Translations under genes and position numbers: made by a program
The notes under the pieces: generated by a model
Told to the model about the DNA's origin: nothing
What the model saw: the letters and a program-made list of their open reading frames with translations, nothing else
Databases searched by the model: none
Assembly: GCA_900770635.1 (NCBI GenBank)
Contig: CAAGLB010000022.1
Coordinates: 7,212-71,211, forward strand
Direction of reading: 5' to 3'
DNA from: an uncultured Alistipes sp.
GTDB lineage: Bacteria; Bacteroidota; Bacteroidia; Bacteroidales; Rikenellaceae
Length of the DNA: 64,000 nucleotides
Shown: positions 26,019 to 34,298 of the stretch, one piece after another
Layout of the letters: the number at the start of each line of letters is the position of its first letter
How positions within the stretch are numbered: the first letter of the stretch is position 1

Positions 26019-27062
26019 ATGATAGAGTTTGTAGAGCGTTTATCACGAGGCGAGAAACTCACCGCCCCACAACTGGGGCAGCTGCTTAAAGGTGCTGCCC
26101 ACGATAATAACGTGCTCAAACTTCTACGCAACTACGCTGTCCGAACTGCCCGTGAGCAGTTCGGACTTGGCGTATATATACGTGGCCTCATCGAGGTGTC
26201 GAGCTACTGCCGCTGCGACTGCATGTACTGTGGTCTTAGGCGCAGCAACCGCTCGGCCGAGCGCTACCGCCTCACCGCCGACGAGATTATGCGATGCGCC
26301 GAGGAGGGCTACAAACTCGGCTTCCGCACCTTTGTGCTTCAAGGTGGCGAGGATGGCACACATACTGACAGCTGGCTTGTAGGCGTTATAAGCAAGCTAC
26401 GCACAACATATCCAGATGTAGCCATAACATTGTCGCTCGGCGAGCGCAGCGAGGAGTCATACCGACTGCTCAAGGAGGCAGGTGCTAACCGCTACCTCTT
26501 GCGCCACGAGACAGCAAACAGCGAGCTTTACGACTCGCTACACCCATCGAGCCGAGGTCTTGAACACCGCCTCGACTGCCTACGCTCACTAAAAAAACTT
26601 GGCTACCAGGTGGGCATGGGAATGATGATAGGTGTCAAGGGCCAGACCATTGACGACATTGCCAACGACCTTGCGCTCATTGCCGAGATGGATTGTCAGA
26701 TGGTTGGCATAGGCCCATTTCTTCCGCACAAGGCAACACCGCTTGGAGGCGAGCCTGCGGGAAGTCTTGAACTGACGTTGGCAGCGGTGGCCATAGCACG
26801 CCTACTGCTACCCCACGCACTAATACCTTCGACAACAGCTCTCGCAACACTCTCACCCACAGGACGTTTAGAGGGAATACTCTCGGGAGCAAATGTTGTG
26901 ATGCCCAACCTCTCGCCCTCGGACGTGAGGGCCAAGTATGCCATCTACGAGAATAAAGCCTCGTGGGGCAAGGAGGCTGCCGAAGGACTTGCGGCACTGG
27001 ACAAGGAACTCAACACCATTGGCTATCACATAGATTGGTCAAGAGGTGACTACATATACTAA
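26019..27062 (+). CDS. hydE: [FeFe] hydrogenase H-cluster maturase HydE
   Basis: HydE is a radical SAM enzyme that helps build the dithiomethylamine bridge of the H-cluster. The 347-residue protein has the CxxxCxxC motif at C64, C68 and C71 (SSYCRCDCMYCGLRRSN) and FRTFVLQGGEDG. LSLGERSEESYRLLKEAGANRYLLRHETAN and GYQVGMGMMIGVKGQT are also typical of HydE/BioB-like barrels; the two longest of these are conserved only in part. The C-terminal LLPHALIPSTTALATL and GANVVMPNLSP blocks complete the family pattern. It starts 19 nt after the hydrogenase stop. Confidence 0.93.
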   Translation: MIEFVERLSRGEKLTAPQLGQLLKGAAHDNNVLKLLRNYAVRTAREQFGLGVYIRGLIEVSSYCRCDCMYCGLRRSNRSAERYRLTADEIMRCAEEGYKLGFRTFVLQGGEDGTHTDSWLVGVISKLRTTYPDVAITLSLGERSEESYRLLKEAGANRYLLRHETANSELYDSLHPSSRGLEHRLDCLRSLKKLGYQVGMGMMIGVKGQTIDDIANDLALIAEMDCQMVGIGPFLPHKATPLGGEPAGSLELTLAAVAIARLLLPHALIPSTTALATLSPTGRLEGILSGANVVMPNLSPSDVRAKYAIYENKASWGKEAAEGLAALDKELNTIGYHIDWSRGDYIY

Positions 27063-27094
27063 AACCCCAAATATAAACCTAAAACGTAACCAAG

Positions 27095-28519
27095 ATGACA
27101 GAATATAACGTAAAATCGGAGCACGCCGCCGAGTTTATCCACGACGGCGAGATTCGCTCGACACTGCAATATGCTGTTGAGCATAAGAACGATAAGGCAC
27201 TTATCGAGGTGATATTGGCTAAGGCCGAGCTTGGCAAGGGAATATCGCACCGTGAGGCAGCCGTGCTTATCGAGGTTGAGGACAAGGAGATTGAGGAGCG
27301 TATGTACTCGATTGCCCGCAAGCTCAAGGAGCAGATTTATGGCAACCGCATTGTGATGTTTGCACCACTCTATCTCTCTAATCACTGCGTAAATGGCTGT
27401 GTATATTGTCCTTACCACGCACAAAACCGCACTATTCCTCGCCGCAAGCTTACCCAAGAGGAGATTCGTCGTGAGGTTATTGCACTTCAGGACATGGGCC
27501 ACAAGCGCCTTGCTCTTGAGACGGGCGAGCACCCTAAGCTAAGCCCTATCGAGTATGTGTTGGAGTCTATCGACACCATCTACTCTATTCATCATAAGAA
27601 TGGCGCTATACGTCGTGTCAACGTAAACATTGCCGCAACAACCGTTGAGAACTACACACGCCTCAAGGATGCTGGCATCGGCACATACATCCTCTTTGAG
27701 GAGACCTACGACCGTGAGGCATACGAGAAACTACACCCCACAGGCCCTAAGAGCGACTGGGCATACCACACAGAGGCGATGGATCGTGCGATGCTTGGTG
27801 GCATCGACGATGTTGGCGTGGGTGCTTTGTTTGGCTTGTCGAACTACCGCTACGACGTTGTCGGTATCTTGATGCATGCCGAGCATCTCGAGGCACGCTT
27901 TGGCGTTGGTCCTCATACAATTAGCGTTCCACGTATCCGTCCTGCCGACGACATCGATCCTAAGGACTTCCCTAATGCCGTTACCGACGAGGTGTTCCGC
28001 CGCATTGTCGCTGTATTGCGCCTCGCCGTGCCATATACCGGCATGATTGTGTCGACACGAGAGTCGCAGCGCTCACGTGAGCTTGTGCTCGACGTGGGTG
28101 TATCGCAGCTCAGCGGTGGCTCTAAGACATCGGTGGGCGGCTATGCCGAGGGCGTTGTGGATGCTGAGGACTCAGCGCAGTTCGACATCTCGGATAACCG
28201 CACACTGGACGAGATTGTTGGCTGGCTGCTCAACCTCGGATATATCCCAAGCTTCTGCACTGCATGCTATCGTGAGGGACGTACTGGCGACCGCTTCATG
28301 TCGTTGGCAAAGCGTGGCCTTATTGGCAACTGCTGCGCACCAAATGCCCTTATGACTCTCGCCGAGTATCTCGAGGATTATGCCTCGCCAATGGTTAAAC
28401 TCGAAGGTCAAAAGATGATTGAGCGACTAACACAGATTATCCCTTCGGAGAAGGTGCGCCAGATCACCGAGCGCAACCTCAAGGCTATTGTCGAGGGACA
28501 GCGTGACTTTAGATTTTAG
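27095..28519 (+). CDS. hydG: [FeFe] hydrogenase H-cluster maturase HydG (tyrosine lyase)
   Basis: HydG splits tyrosine and supplies the CO and cyanide ligands of the H-cluster through an Fe(CO)2CN synthon. The 474-residue protein has the radical SAM motif at C98, C102 and C105 (SNHCVNGCVYCPYHAQN), ETGEHPKLSPIEYV, NIAATTVENYTRLKDAGI and YILFEETYDREAYEKLHP. The C-terminal region holds the auxiliary-cluster cysteines (SFCTACYREGRTGDRFM, then GNCCAPNA). The spacing from hydE is 32 nt. Sequence similarity to ThiH is expected, but the extended C-terminal cysteine domain and the cluster context decide for HydG. Confidence 0.95.
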   Translation: MTEYNVKSEHAAEFIHDGEIRSTLQYAVEHKNDKALIEVILAKAELGKGISHREAAVLIEVEDKEIEERMYSIARKLKEQIYGNRIVMFAPLYLSNHCVNGCVYCPYHAQNRTIPRRKLTQEEIRREVIALQDMGHKRLALETGEHPKLSPIEYVLESIDTIYSIHHKNGAIRRVNVNIAATTVENYTRLKDAGIGTYILFEETYDREAYEKLHPTGPKSDWAYHTEAMDRAMLGGIDDVGVGALFGLSNYRYDVVGILMHAEHLEARFGVGPHTISVPRIRPADDIDPKDFPNAVTDEVFRRIVAVLRLAVPYTGMIVSTRESQRSRELVLDVGVSQLSGGSKTSVGGYAEGVVDAEDSAQFDISDNRTLDEIVGWLLNLGYIPSFCTACYREGRTGDRFMSLAKRGLIGNCCAPNALMTLAEYLEDYASPMVKLEGQKMIERLTQIIPSEKVRQITERNLKAIVEGQRDFRF

Positions 28520-28522
28520 GCT

Positions 28523-29707
28523 ATGACACTCACAGCACCTAAGTCCGAGCGAGTGCATATATCGCTCTTCGGACGCACAAATGCGGGTAAGTCATCGCTG
28601 CTAAATAGGCTTGTAGGTCAGGATGTTGCAATAGTGTCGGCAACACCTGGCACTACCACCGATCCTGTGCAAAAGAGTGTCGAGATAAACGGCCTTGGCG
28701 CAGCGCTATACATCGACACCCCAGGTCTTGATGACAACACGACGCTGGGTGGCGAGCGCATGATGCGCACAGCAAAAAGCCTCGATAGCACCGACATAGC
28801 CATAGTGCTATTCACCGACTCTGACTCCAAGAGCGAGTACCAGATAATTGACGAGTGCCGAGTACGTGAGATACCAACAATAGTTGTTGTATCACAAGTA
28901 GATAGGCTCGATAATGCCGCAGATATTGCCGAGAGCATCGAGCGCCGCACAAAACTTCGACCAACACTCCTTAGCGCCGTTACGGGCGAGGGCATCGACG
29001 AGCTTTTAGCAAGGATTGTGGCTACGGGCAAGGGCGAGGAGAGGCTTATTACCGAGGGCTTCTGCGAGGCTGGCGACAAGGTTCTACTCGTCATGCCACA
29101 GGATAAGGCAGCACCAAAGGGACGACTTATTCAGCCACAAGTACAGACAATACGTGAGCTATTGGATAGAGGATGTATACCCATCTGCTGCACACCCGAT
29201 CGCATGGCTGAGGCATTAGCAGCATTGGGCAAAGCCCCTGAGTTAATAATAACTGACTCTCAGGCATTTAATGAGGTGTATGACCTAAAACCTGAGGGCT
29301 CTGTGCTCACCTCATTCTCGATACTCTTTGCTCGCTACAAGGGCGACATAAAGCTATTTACCGAGGGTGTGAAGGCGCTAAACAGCATTACCGAGTCGTC
29401 ACGCATACTCATTGCCGAGGCATGCTCGCATACGCCACAAAATGAGGATATTGGACGAGTAAAACTTCCTCGCATATTGCGTAAGAGGTTTGGCGATGGG
29501 CTACATATCGACATTGTGGGTGGTGCTGACTACCCCGATGATTTATCCGCATACGACCTTGTAATACATTGTGGCGCATGCATGTTCAACCGTCGCCACG
29601 TGCTCAGCCGCATTGAGCGTGCCCGTAAGCAGGGCGTGGCTATTACCAACTATGGCGTTATATTGGCGGCCTTAGGCGGCATTCTTGAACGTGTTAAGAC
29701 CGAGTAA
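28523..29707 (+). CDS. hydF: [FeFe] hydrogenase maturation GTPase HydF
   Basis: HydF is the GTPase scaffold that carries the [2Fe] precursor made by HydE and HydG and delivers it to the hydrogenase. The 394-residue protein has an N-terminal G domain: GRTNAGKSSL (P-loop, about residues 13-22), DTPGLDD (G3) and VVSQVDRLD in the G4 position. The G4 NKxD is replaced by SQVD, as is common in HydF. The C-terminal domain has the cluster ligands in EACSHTPQNEDIG and VIHCGACMFNRR (CxH...HCxxC). It starts 3 nt after hydG, so hydG-hydF are likely cotranslated. No terminator follows; the next gene has its own promoter. Confidence 0.94.
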   Translation: MTLTAPKSERVHISLFGRTNAGKSSLLNRLVGQDVAIVSATPGTTTDPVQKSVEINGLGAALYIDTPGLDDNTTLGGERMMRTAKSLDSTDIAIVLFTDSDSKSEYQIIDECRVREIPTIVVVSQVDRLDNAADIAESIERRTKLRPTLLSAVTGEGIDELLARIVATGKGEERLITEGFCEAGDKVLLVMPQDKAAPKGRLIQPQVQTIRELLDRGCIPICCTPDRMAEALAALGKAPELIITDSQAFNEVYDLKPEGSVLTSFSILFARYKGDIKLFTEGVKALNSITESSRILIAEACSHTPQNEDIGRVKLPRILRKRFGDGLHIDIVGGADYPDDLSAYDLVIHCGACMFNRRHVLSRIERARKQGVAITNYGVILAALGGILERVKTE

Positions 29708-29739
29708 TTTGGCAAGATTGGAATAATTTTGTAACTTTG
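29708..29739 (+). promoter_or_regulatory. promoter of the hpt-queE-divIC operon
   Basis: TTTG at 29708-29711 begins in the sequence right after the hydF stop and TAACTTTG lies at 29732-29739, 20 nt apart. The hpt ATG follows 17 nt later. Confidence 0.7.
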
Positions 29740-29756
29740 ACAAAATTTTAACGATT

Positions 29757-30302
29757 ATGGAAATCGAAAGAATAAAACTTCTTGACAGAAAGTTCAAGAC
29801 AATGATTCCCGCCGAGGAGATCGACAAGGCTGTTCAGCGTGTTGCCGACCAGCTCAATGAGCGCTACAAGGGCAAGACACCTATATTTTTGGGTGTGCTC
29901 AGCGGTGCATTTTTATTCCTTAGCGATCTTGTGCGTAAGACAACATTTGACAGCCGTCTTGCCTTTGTTAAGATTTCGTCGTACGAGGGTACTCAGTCGA
30001 CAGGCTCTATCAAGCAGCACTTGGGCATCGACTTCGACATCGAGGGTAAGGACATCATCATCGTCGAGGATATTGTCGAGACAGGTCATAGCATGAACTA
30101 CTTGTTAGACTACCTCAAGGAGCGCAACCCAGCAAGCGTGTCTATCTGCACACTCTTCTTCAAGCCCGAGAAGTTCTTGTATGAGTACAATATTGACTAT
30201 GTGGCAATGCCTATTGGCAACGAGTTTATCGTAGGCTACGGCTTGGACTACAACCAGATAGGCCGCAACCTCAAAGATATTTACGTGTTAGATGAAGATT
30301 AA
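29757..30302 (+). CDS. hpt: hypoxanthine phosphoribosyltransferase
   Basis: This salvage enzyme converts hypoxanthine (and often guanine) plus PRPP to IMP (GMP). The 181-residue length is normal. GVLSGAFLFLSDLVR, SSYEGTQSTGSIK and the PRPP-binding DIIIVEDIVETGHSMNYLL are visible, followed by NIDYVAMPIGNEFIVGYGLDYNQ, where the purine specificity residues sit. It heads a compact operon; the last 11 bases overlap the start of queE. Confidence 0.92.
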   Translation: MEIERIKLLDRKFKTMIPAEEIDKAVQRVADQLNERYKGKTPIFLGVLSGAFLFLSDLVRKTTFDSRLAFVKISSYEGTQSTGSIKQHLGIDFDIEGKDIIIVEDIVETGHSMNYLLDYLKERNPASVSICTLFFKPEKFLYEYNIDYVAMPIGNEFIVGYGLDYNQIGRNLKDIYVLDED

Positions 30303-30927
30303 TCCCGATTTAGAGCTCCTCGAGGGTGGCCGCAAGCTTCCCTTAGTCGAGGACTTCTACACCATTCAGGGCGAGGGCTACCACTCTGGCAAGCCCGCCT
30401 ACTTCATACGCCTCGGTGGCTGCGACGTGGGCTGTCGCTGGTGCGACGCTAAGTATACGTGGAACCCTAAGGTATTTCCACCTACCGAGGTCGATGTGAT
30501 TGTCGAGCGTGCTGCGTCGTGCTCGGCACAGGCTATCGTCATCACCGGTGGCGAGCCCTTGTTGTATCCCTTGGGCACGCTCACCCGTGAGCTTCATAGT
30601 CGTGGCCTTGAGATCTTCCTCGAGACATCGGGCACACAGCCCCTCAGTGGCGAGTTCGACTGGGTATGTCTATCGCCTAAGCGTCAGCTACCACCCCTCG
30701 ACGAGGCTTTTCGCCGTGCTGATGAGCTTAAGGTTATCGTGCAGACCGAGGAGGATATCGTGTGGGCTCAGGAGTGCCAGCAGAGGGTTGGTCGCAAGTG
30801 CCGCCTCTACCTACAGCCCGAGTGGAGTGTCTACGAGAGCATCATACCTACGCTTGTGGAGTGGGTAAAGGAGCACCCCGAGTGGAACATATCGATACAG
30901 ACGCACAAGTTTATGCATATTCCATAA
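30292..30927 (+). CDS. queE: 7-carboxy-7-deazaguanine synthase QueE
   Basis: QueE is a radical SAM enzyme that contracts the pterin ring of carboxytetrahydropterin to 7-carboxy-7-deazaguanine on the way to queuosine. The 211-residue protein is the compact form. DFYTIQGEGYHSGKPAYFIR opens the domain, C44, C48 and C51 (GCDVGCRWCDAKYTW) hold the cluster, and VITGGEPLL, LETSGTQPL, CLSPKRQLPP and YLQPEW follow. It overlaps hpt by 11 nt and precedes divIC by 6 nt. The other queuosine genes are not in the window. Confidence 0.93.
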   Translation: MKINPDLELLEGGRKLPLVEDFYTIQGEGYHSGKPAYFIRLGGCDVGCRWCDAKYTWNPKVFPPTEVDVIVERAASCSAQAIVITGGEPLLYPLGTLTRELHSRGLEIFLETSGTQPLSGEFDWVCLSPKRQLPPLDEAFRRADELKVIVQTEEDIVWAQECQQRVGRKCRLYLQPEWSVYESIIPTLVEWVKEHPEWNISIQTHKFMHIP

Positions 30928-30933
30928 TTAAGG

Positions 30934-31218
30934 ATGGACATAAGAGGTAGCATAGCAAAATACACTTGGTTGACACTGATGCTGGCCATCGCCATCGGTA
31001 CTATCGTTGTGGCGGCACACACCATCGAGGATATTGTGGCAACAAGCAGACGATATGTCGAGGTGGAGCAAAAGGTAGCTCAGCTTCAGGCAAAGATTAC
31101 TGCCGACAGCACATTCACCGAGAACCTGCAACACTCACCCGAGTTCTTGGAGAAGTTCGCACGTGAGACATTCCTCATGCAGCGCAAAGGCGAAGTGGTA
31201 TACATAATCGAGGAGTAG
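30934..31218 (+). CDS. FtsB/DivIC family septum formation initiator
   Basis: The 94-residue protein has a single N-terminal transmembrane helix (about residues 10-29, LTLMLAIAIGTIVVAAHTI) followed by a coiled coil (residues about 36-62, YVEVEQKVAQLQAKI) and the C-terminal block FLEKFARETFLMQRKGEVVYII that marks DivIC/FtsB proteins. Such proteins act in the divisome with FtsL and FtsQ. It is the last gene of the hpt operon, 6 nt after queE. Confidence 0.85.
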   Translation: MDIRGSIAKYTWLTLMLAIAIGTIVVAAHTIEDIVATSRRYVEVEQKVAQLQAKITADSTFTENLQHSPEFLEKFARETFLMQRKGEVVYIIEE

Positions 31219-31239
31219 CTATATAAATATAGGTATCTT

Positions 31240-31390
31240 CCTGCGAGCCATCGAGCAATGGCGATCGGGCAAGCATACGATGACGAGTGACAAGTGCTTT
31301 GTATCTGTTGCGTAAATAGTAAATAGGGCAGCCACTACGACTACTTCAAAAGGAAGAGCACACACTAACTTTTTCCTGCTACACGCAATA
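31240..31390 (+). ncRNA. candidate non-coding RNA ending in the UUCG terminator
   Basis: The 172 nt between divIC and a strong terminator hold no open frame of note. Several local stems can be drawn, for example GCCAT-CGAGCA-ATGGC, and TTGCGT near 31305 with ACGCAA near 31383, which would enclose a region with AGGAA/TTCCT. A weak -7-like TATCTTCC lies near 31233-31240. The length and terminator would suit a 6S-like or other small RNA, but it may simply be a 3' UTR of divIC. I see no SRP, tmRNA or RNase P signature. Confidence 0.25.
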
Positions 31391-31417
31391 TAACGCTCTT
31401 CGGGGCGTTATTTTTTT
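31391..31417 (+). terminator. intrinsic terminator with TTCG tetraloop
   Basis: TAACGCTC (31391-31398) pairs with GGGCGTTA (31403-31410, one G-T pair) around TTCG, followed by a run of T. It lies 172 nt after the divIC stop. Confidence 0.9.
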
Positions 31418-31478
31418 GATTAAATAACGAACATTGCCTATGACAAAACGTAGCCGCACGAACTAAAACTTTATTGTG

Positions 31479-32942
31479 ATGAAAAAAAACATTGTAGTAA
31501 TTGCTGGTGTCGCACTTATAGCTGCGGCATCGAGTGCTGTGACTTCGGGCATTGTTACACGCCTTAACCAGAACAACAACGAGCCCACAACAACAATCGT
31601 GGAGCGTGCTCCGCTAACACCCAACATATACACATCGGCGACAAAGGAGCAGTCATACCCCGACCTCCCATACGCTGCTGAGAAGGCTGTTAAGGCTGTT
31701 GTAAGCATCGAGGTGACCAAGAAGCTGAGCTCACAACAAAATATCGATCCCTTCTTCTTTTTCTTCGGAATACCCGAGGGCATGGGAGGCCAACGTGAGA
31801 CACAAGCTGGCGGCTCGGGAGTGATAATCACAAGCGACGGTTATGTGGTGACCAACAACCATGTAATCGAGGGAGCATCAACCGTTAAGGTTAAGCTCGC
31901 CGACGGCCGTGCCTTCGATGGCAAGGTTATTGGCTCGGACCCTTCGACCGACGTGGCACTACTAAAAATCGAGGCTAAGGATCTGCCCACACTATCATTC
32001 GGCTCGTCGGACGACCTGCGCCTCGGCGAGTGGGTGCTTGCCATAGGCTACCCTATGGGGCTGCAGTCGACAGTCACAGCAGGCATCGTGTCGGCAAAGG
32101 CTCGTAGCCTCGGCGCAATAGACAACCGCTACGGTATAGAGTCGTTCATACAGACCGACGCCGCAGTAAACCCTGGCAATTCGGGAGGAGCTTTGGTTAA
32201 CGCACGTGGCGAGCTAATAGGCATCAACACCATCATCAAAACCTCGACAGGAAGCTACGTAGGCTACTCGTTTGCTGTGCCCGAGACCATCGTCCGCAAG
32301 GTTGTTGTCGACCTCAAGGAGTCGGGCGTGGTGCAACGTGCTGTGCTTGGCGTGTCGTTTACGGCTATCGACCAGCGCTTCATCGACGAGATGGGCGAGG
32401 ATACAGGCATCAAGGAGATTGGTGGTGTCTATGTTGCCTCGGTTGTCGAGGATGGCTCGGCAGCAAAGGCGGGCATACTCAAGGGCGATGTTATTCGCTT
32501 AATAGATGGTGTCGAGATCAACGACAGCGCAACACTCCTCGAGCAGATAGGTAAGCGCCGCCCAGGTGACAAGATAGATGTTGAGATTGTGCGCAACGGC
32601 AAACGACAGACTATCGGCGTGACACTCCAAAACAAGACGGGCGAGACAAAGCTTCTCAGCCGTGAGGATGTTGACGTATCGGCACTTCTTGGTGGTAACT
32701 TCCAGACAGCATCAACAAAGCTATGCAACGAGCTCGACATACGTGGTGGCGTGCAGGTGACAAAGGTTGCGGCAAACGGACTTATGCAACGTGCCCGCAT
32801 CAAGGAGGGCTTCATCATCACGCATATCAACGACCGAGCAATCCTCAGCGTAGATGATCTTGATAGGCTCAGCGGCAAGATAAGCTCCATCGACGGCATC
32901 TACCCTAACGGCCGTGCTGCAAGCTACATGATCGTGGAATAG
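31479..32942 (+). CDS. DegP/HtrA family periplasmic serine protease with two PDZ domains
   Basis: HtrA proteases degrade or refold damaged envelope proteins. The 487-residue protein has an N-terminal signal/anchor (about residues 4-26). The trypsin-like domain has a catalytic triad at H128 (TNNHVIEG), D158 (STDVALL) and S235 (GNSGGA). It also has the Q-linker-like FFFFFGIPEG loop and YVGYSFAVP. The first PDZ domain starts around residue 270 (GVSFTAIDQ, GVYVASVVEDGSAAKAGI) and the second around 395 (GVQVTKVAANGLMQRARI). I chose the ATG at 31479; a GTG three bases earlier is less likely. Its own promoter was not resolved. Known Bacteroidetes members are called DegQ/DegP. Confidence 0.93.
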   Translation: MKKNIVVIAGVALIAAASSAVTSGIVTRLNQNNNEPTTTIVERAPLTPNIYTSATKEQSYPDLPYAAEKAVKAVVSIEVTKKLSSQQNIDPFFFFFGIPEGMGGQRETQAGGSGVIITSDGYVVTNNHVIEGASTVKVKLADGRAFDGKVIGSDPSTDVALLKIEAKDLPTLSFGSSDDLRLGEWVLAIGYPMGLQSTVTAGIVSAKARSLGAIDNRYGIESFIQTDAAVNPGNSGGALVNARGELIGINTIIKTSTGSYVGYSFAVPETIVRKVVVDLKESGVVQRAVLGVSFTAIDQRFIDEMGEDTGIKEIGGVYVASVVEDGSAAKAGILKGDVIRLIDGVEINDSATLLEQIGKRRPGDKIDVEIVRNGKRQTIGVTLQNKTGETKLLSREDVDVSALLGGNFQTASTKLCNELDIRGGVQVTKVAANGLMQRARIKEGFIITHINDRAILSVDDLDRLSGKISSIDGIYPNGRAASYMIVE

Positions 32943-32972
32943 AAATAGAAGTAGATAGTCATAGCGAAATAA

Positions 32973-33007
32973 AGAGTCTGTCCAATCAAACTTGTTGGAC
33001 AGACTCT
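32973..33007. terminator. bidirectional terminator between the protease and the DUF3298-like gene
   Basis: AGAGTCTGTCCAA (32973-32985) pairs perfectly with TTGGACAGACTCT (32995-33007). ACTTTT follows on the plus strand and a CTTTATTTC tract lies beyond the stem on the minus strand. The following 20 nt (33011-33030) equal 10201-10220. Confidence 0.7.
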
Positions 33008-33043
33008 ACTTTTAGAAGTTGTATAACAAGGCTTCTTATTACT

Positions 33044-33784
33044 CTACCAGCACAGTGGAGTTCCCAACCCCATAAGCTCCTCGTCACTATACTCCACACG
33101 CACATTGCCATCACAGAATGGACTTATCTCATAGGGGAAATAGACAAATACCACACCCTCGTCTGTCAGCTCATACGACGATGGCTGAGGCATATCGCTA
33201 AGCGATTCAACCATAAAAGAATCGCCCAGCTGTTGGCAACAACGATCATAGAGATGCTGCTTAATACGTGATCCCCAATCGCCACACATCAGATAGCCCA
33301 TATCAAACTTATCGCCAGTGCTAAGGTTATAGACGCTGTGACTATCTGCATACATGCCATGAGCACCACCCATATAGACCTCCGTATGTGTCGAGAATAC
33401 CACATATTTGCCACCACGAACTATTTTAGCAGTCTGGCTCGCATCATAGAATGGCAGGTTGTACATATCCTCATAGTAGAAGTCGAGCATCTCAGCGGTA
33501 ATATCCTGGATGGCTATGTCGTCAGATGTCTCAGCCGCCCTCTCGTTAATGACATCAATGCGGTTTGCAAGGTTGATCTTCTCGAAAGCGGCATTACCTG
33601 TGGCATTGGCTATGCGCTGATACTCGATACGCACACTACAATATCCCGTGACGCCGCCATTTACGACAATGGTTTCCATCTGTGGGGCATAATTTTGAGC
33701 ATTCGATGGGCATGCGCCAAAGAAAAAAAGGAACGCAACAGCCATTGTTGCAACACTGCAAATGGTTCTGATTAGGGTTTTCAT
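33044..33784 (-). CDS. exported DUF3298 (RsiV/PdaC-like) domain protein
   Basis: The 246-residue protein has a signal peptide (residues 1-29, ending CPSNAQ). The C-terminal half shows the DUF3298 pattern: HTEVYMGGAHGMYADSHSVY, YNLSTGDKFDMGYLM and FVYFPYEISPFCDGN. The N-terminal half (VNGGVTGYCSVRIEYQRIAN) fits the preceding DUF4163-like segment. In Gram-positives this fold occurs in RsiV, a lysozyme-binding anti-sigma factor, and in PdaC deacetylases; here there is no transmembrane anti-sigma part, so the role is open. A minus-strand TAAATTTG (33810-33817) lies just upstream. It diverges from tRNA-Glu. Confidence 0.78.
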   Translation of the reverse strand: MKTLIRTICSVATMAVAFLFFFGACPSNAQNYAPQMETIVVNGGVTGYCSVRIEYQRIANATGNAAFEKINLANRIDVINERAAETSDDIAIQDITAEMLDFYYEDMYNLPFYDASQTAKIVRGGKYVVFSTHTEVYMGGAHGMYADSHSVYNLSTGDKFDMGYLMCGDWGSRIKQHLYDRCCQQLGDSFMVESLSDMPQPSSYELTDEGVVFVYFPYEISPFCDGNVRVEYSDEELMGLGTPLCW

Positions 33785-33867
33785 AGTCTAAAATTATTCG
33801 ATTGCACCACAAATTTAGGGTAAAAACAGGAAAATAGCACATTTTTTACATTTTTTTTGCGAAAAAG

Positions 33868-33898
33868 TTTGCAGAATAAAAAAAAGGTAGTATATTTG
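33868..33898 (+). promoter_or_regulatory. promoter of tRNA-Glu
   Basis: TTTG (33868-33871), 19 nt, then TATATTTG (33891-33898). The tRNA starts 39 nt after the -7 box. The tRNA-Val and tRNA-Asn promoters have the same spacing. Confidence 0.85.
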
Positions 33899-33937
33899 CA
33901 GTGTCAAAAGGAAATAACCCGAGTGACAGTTTGAAAT

Positions 33938-34009
33938 GGTGGATTCATCTAAGGGCTAGGATACGTGCCTCTCACGCACGACATAGGGGTTCGAATCCCC
34001 TATCCACTA
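33938..34009 (+). tRNA. tRNA-Glu (anticodon CTC)
   Basis: A 72-nt cloverleaf can be drawn: acceptor GGTGGAT with ATCCACT (the first pair is G-T), D-arm ATCT...AGGAT, anticodon arm CGTGC-CTCTCAC-GCACG with anticodon CTC, and T-arm AGGGG-TTCGAAT-CCCCT. The 19 nt from the T-loop to the 3' end recur at 34299-34317. Confidence 0.93.
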
Positions 34010-34011
34010 CT

Positions 34012-34042
34012 AAACGAGCAGCGAAAGTTGCTCGTTTTTTTT
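34012..34042 (+). terminator. terminator of tRNA-Glu, duplicated 308 nt downstream
   Basis: AAACGAGCA (34012-34020) pairs with TGCTCGTTT (34029-34037), followed by T5. An identical stem follows the displaced tRNA end at 34320-34350, with one more T in its run. Confidence 0.85.
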
Positions 34043-34217
34043 GTTATATACCTTTCGGCATATCATCGGCAATGCCCACCCTGCATAACAAGAGGGTGTA
34101 CACCTCTATGCAAACATAGGCGCACACTCTCTTGTTATGCCGTTGCTTCGCAACAGATATGCCGACTGAACACCAACACACCTGGCGTGGTAGGAACATT
34201 GCGAACTGACAGGGGTT

Positions 34218-34298
34218 GAGCCGATAGGACTACGATTTATTGCTCGGGCTATGCCCTGCGCAGTTTTTTTATAAGGTATCGGCTCTGCGGTAAACCGC
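34218..34298 (+). other. 81-nt T-loop-inserted structured module (Glu copy)
   Basis: Outer inverted repeat GAGCCGATA (34218-34226) with TATCGGCTC (34277-34285), an inner hairpin GGGC-TAT-GCCC, then a hairpin GCGG-TAAA-CCGC (34287-34298) that abuts TCGAATCC. The module sits exactly between the 5' half (AGGGG TT) and 3' half (TCGAAT CCCCT) of a tRNA-Glu T-arm. It aligns with the Val copies at 35635-35713 and 35950-36028. Confidence 0.75.
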
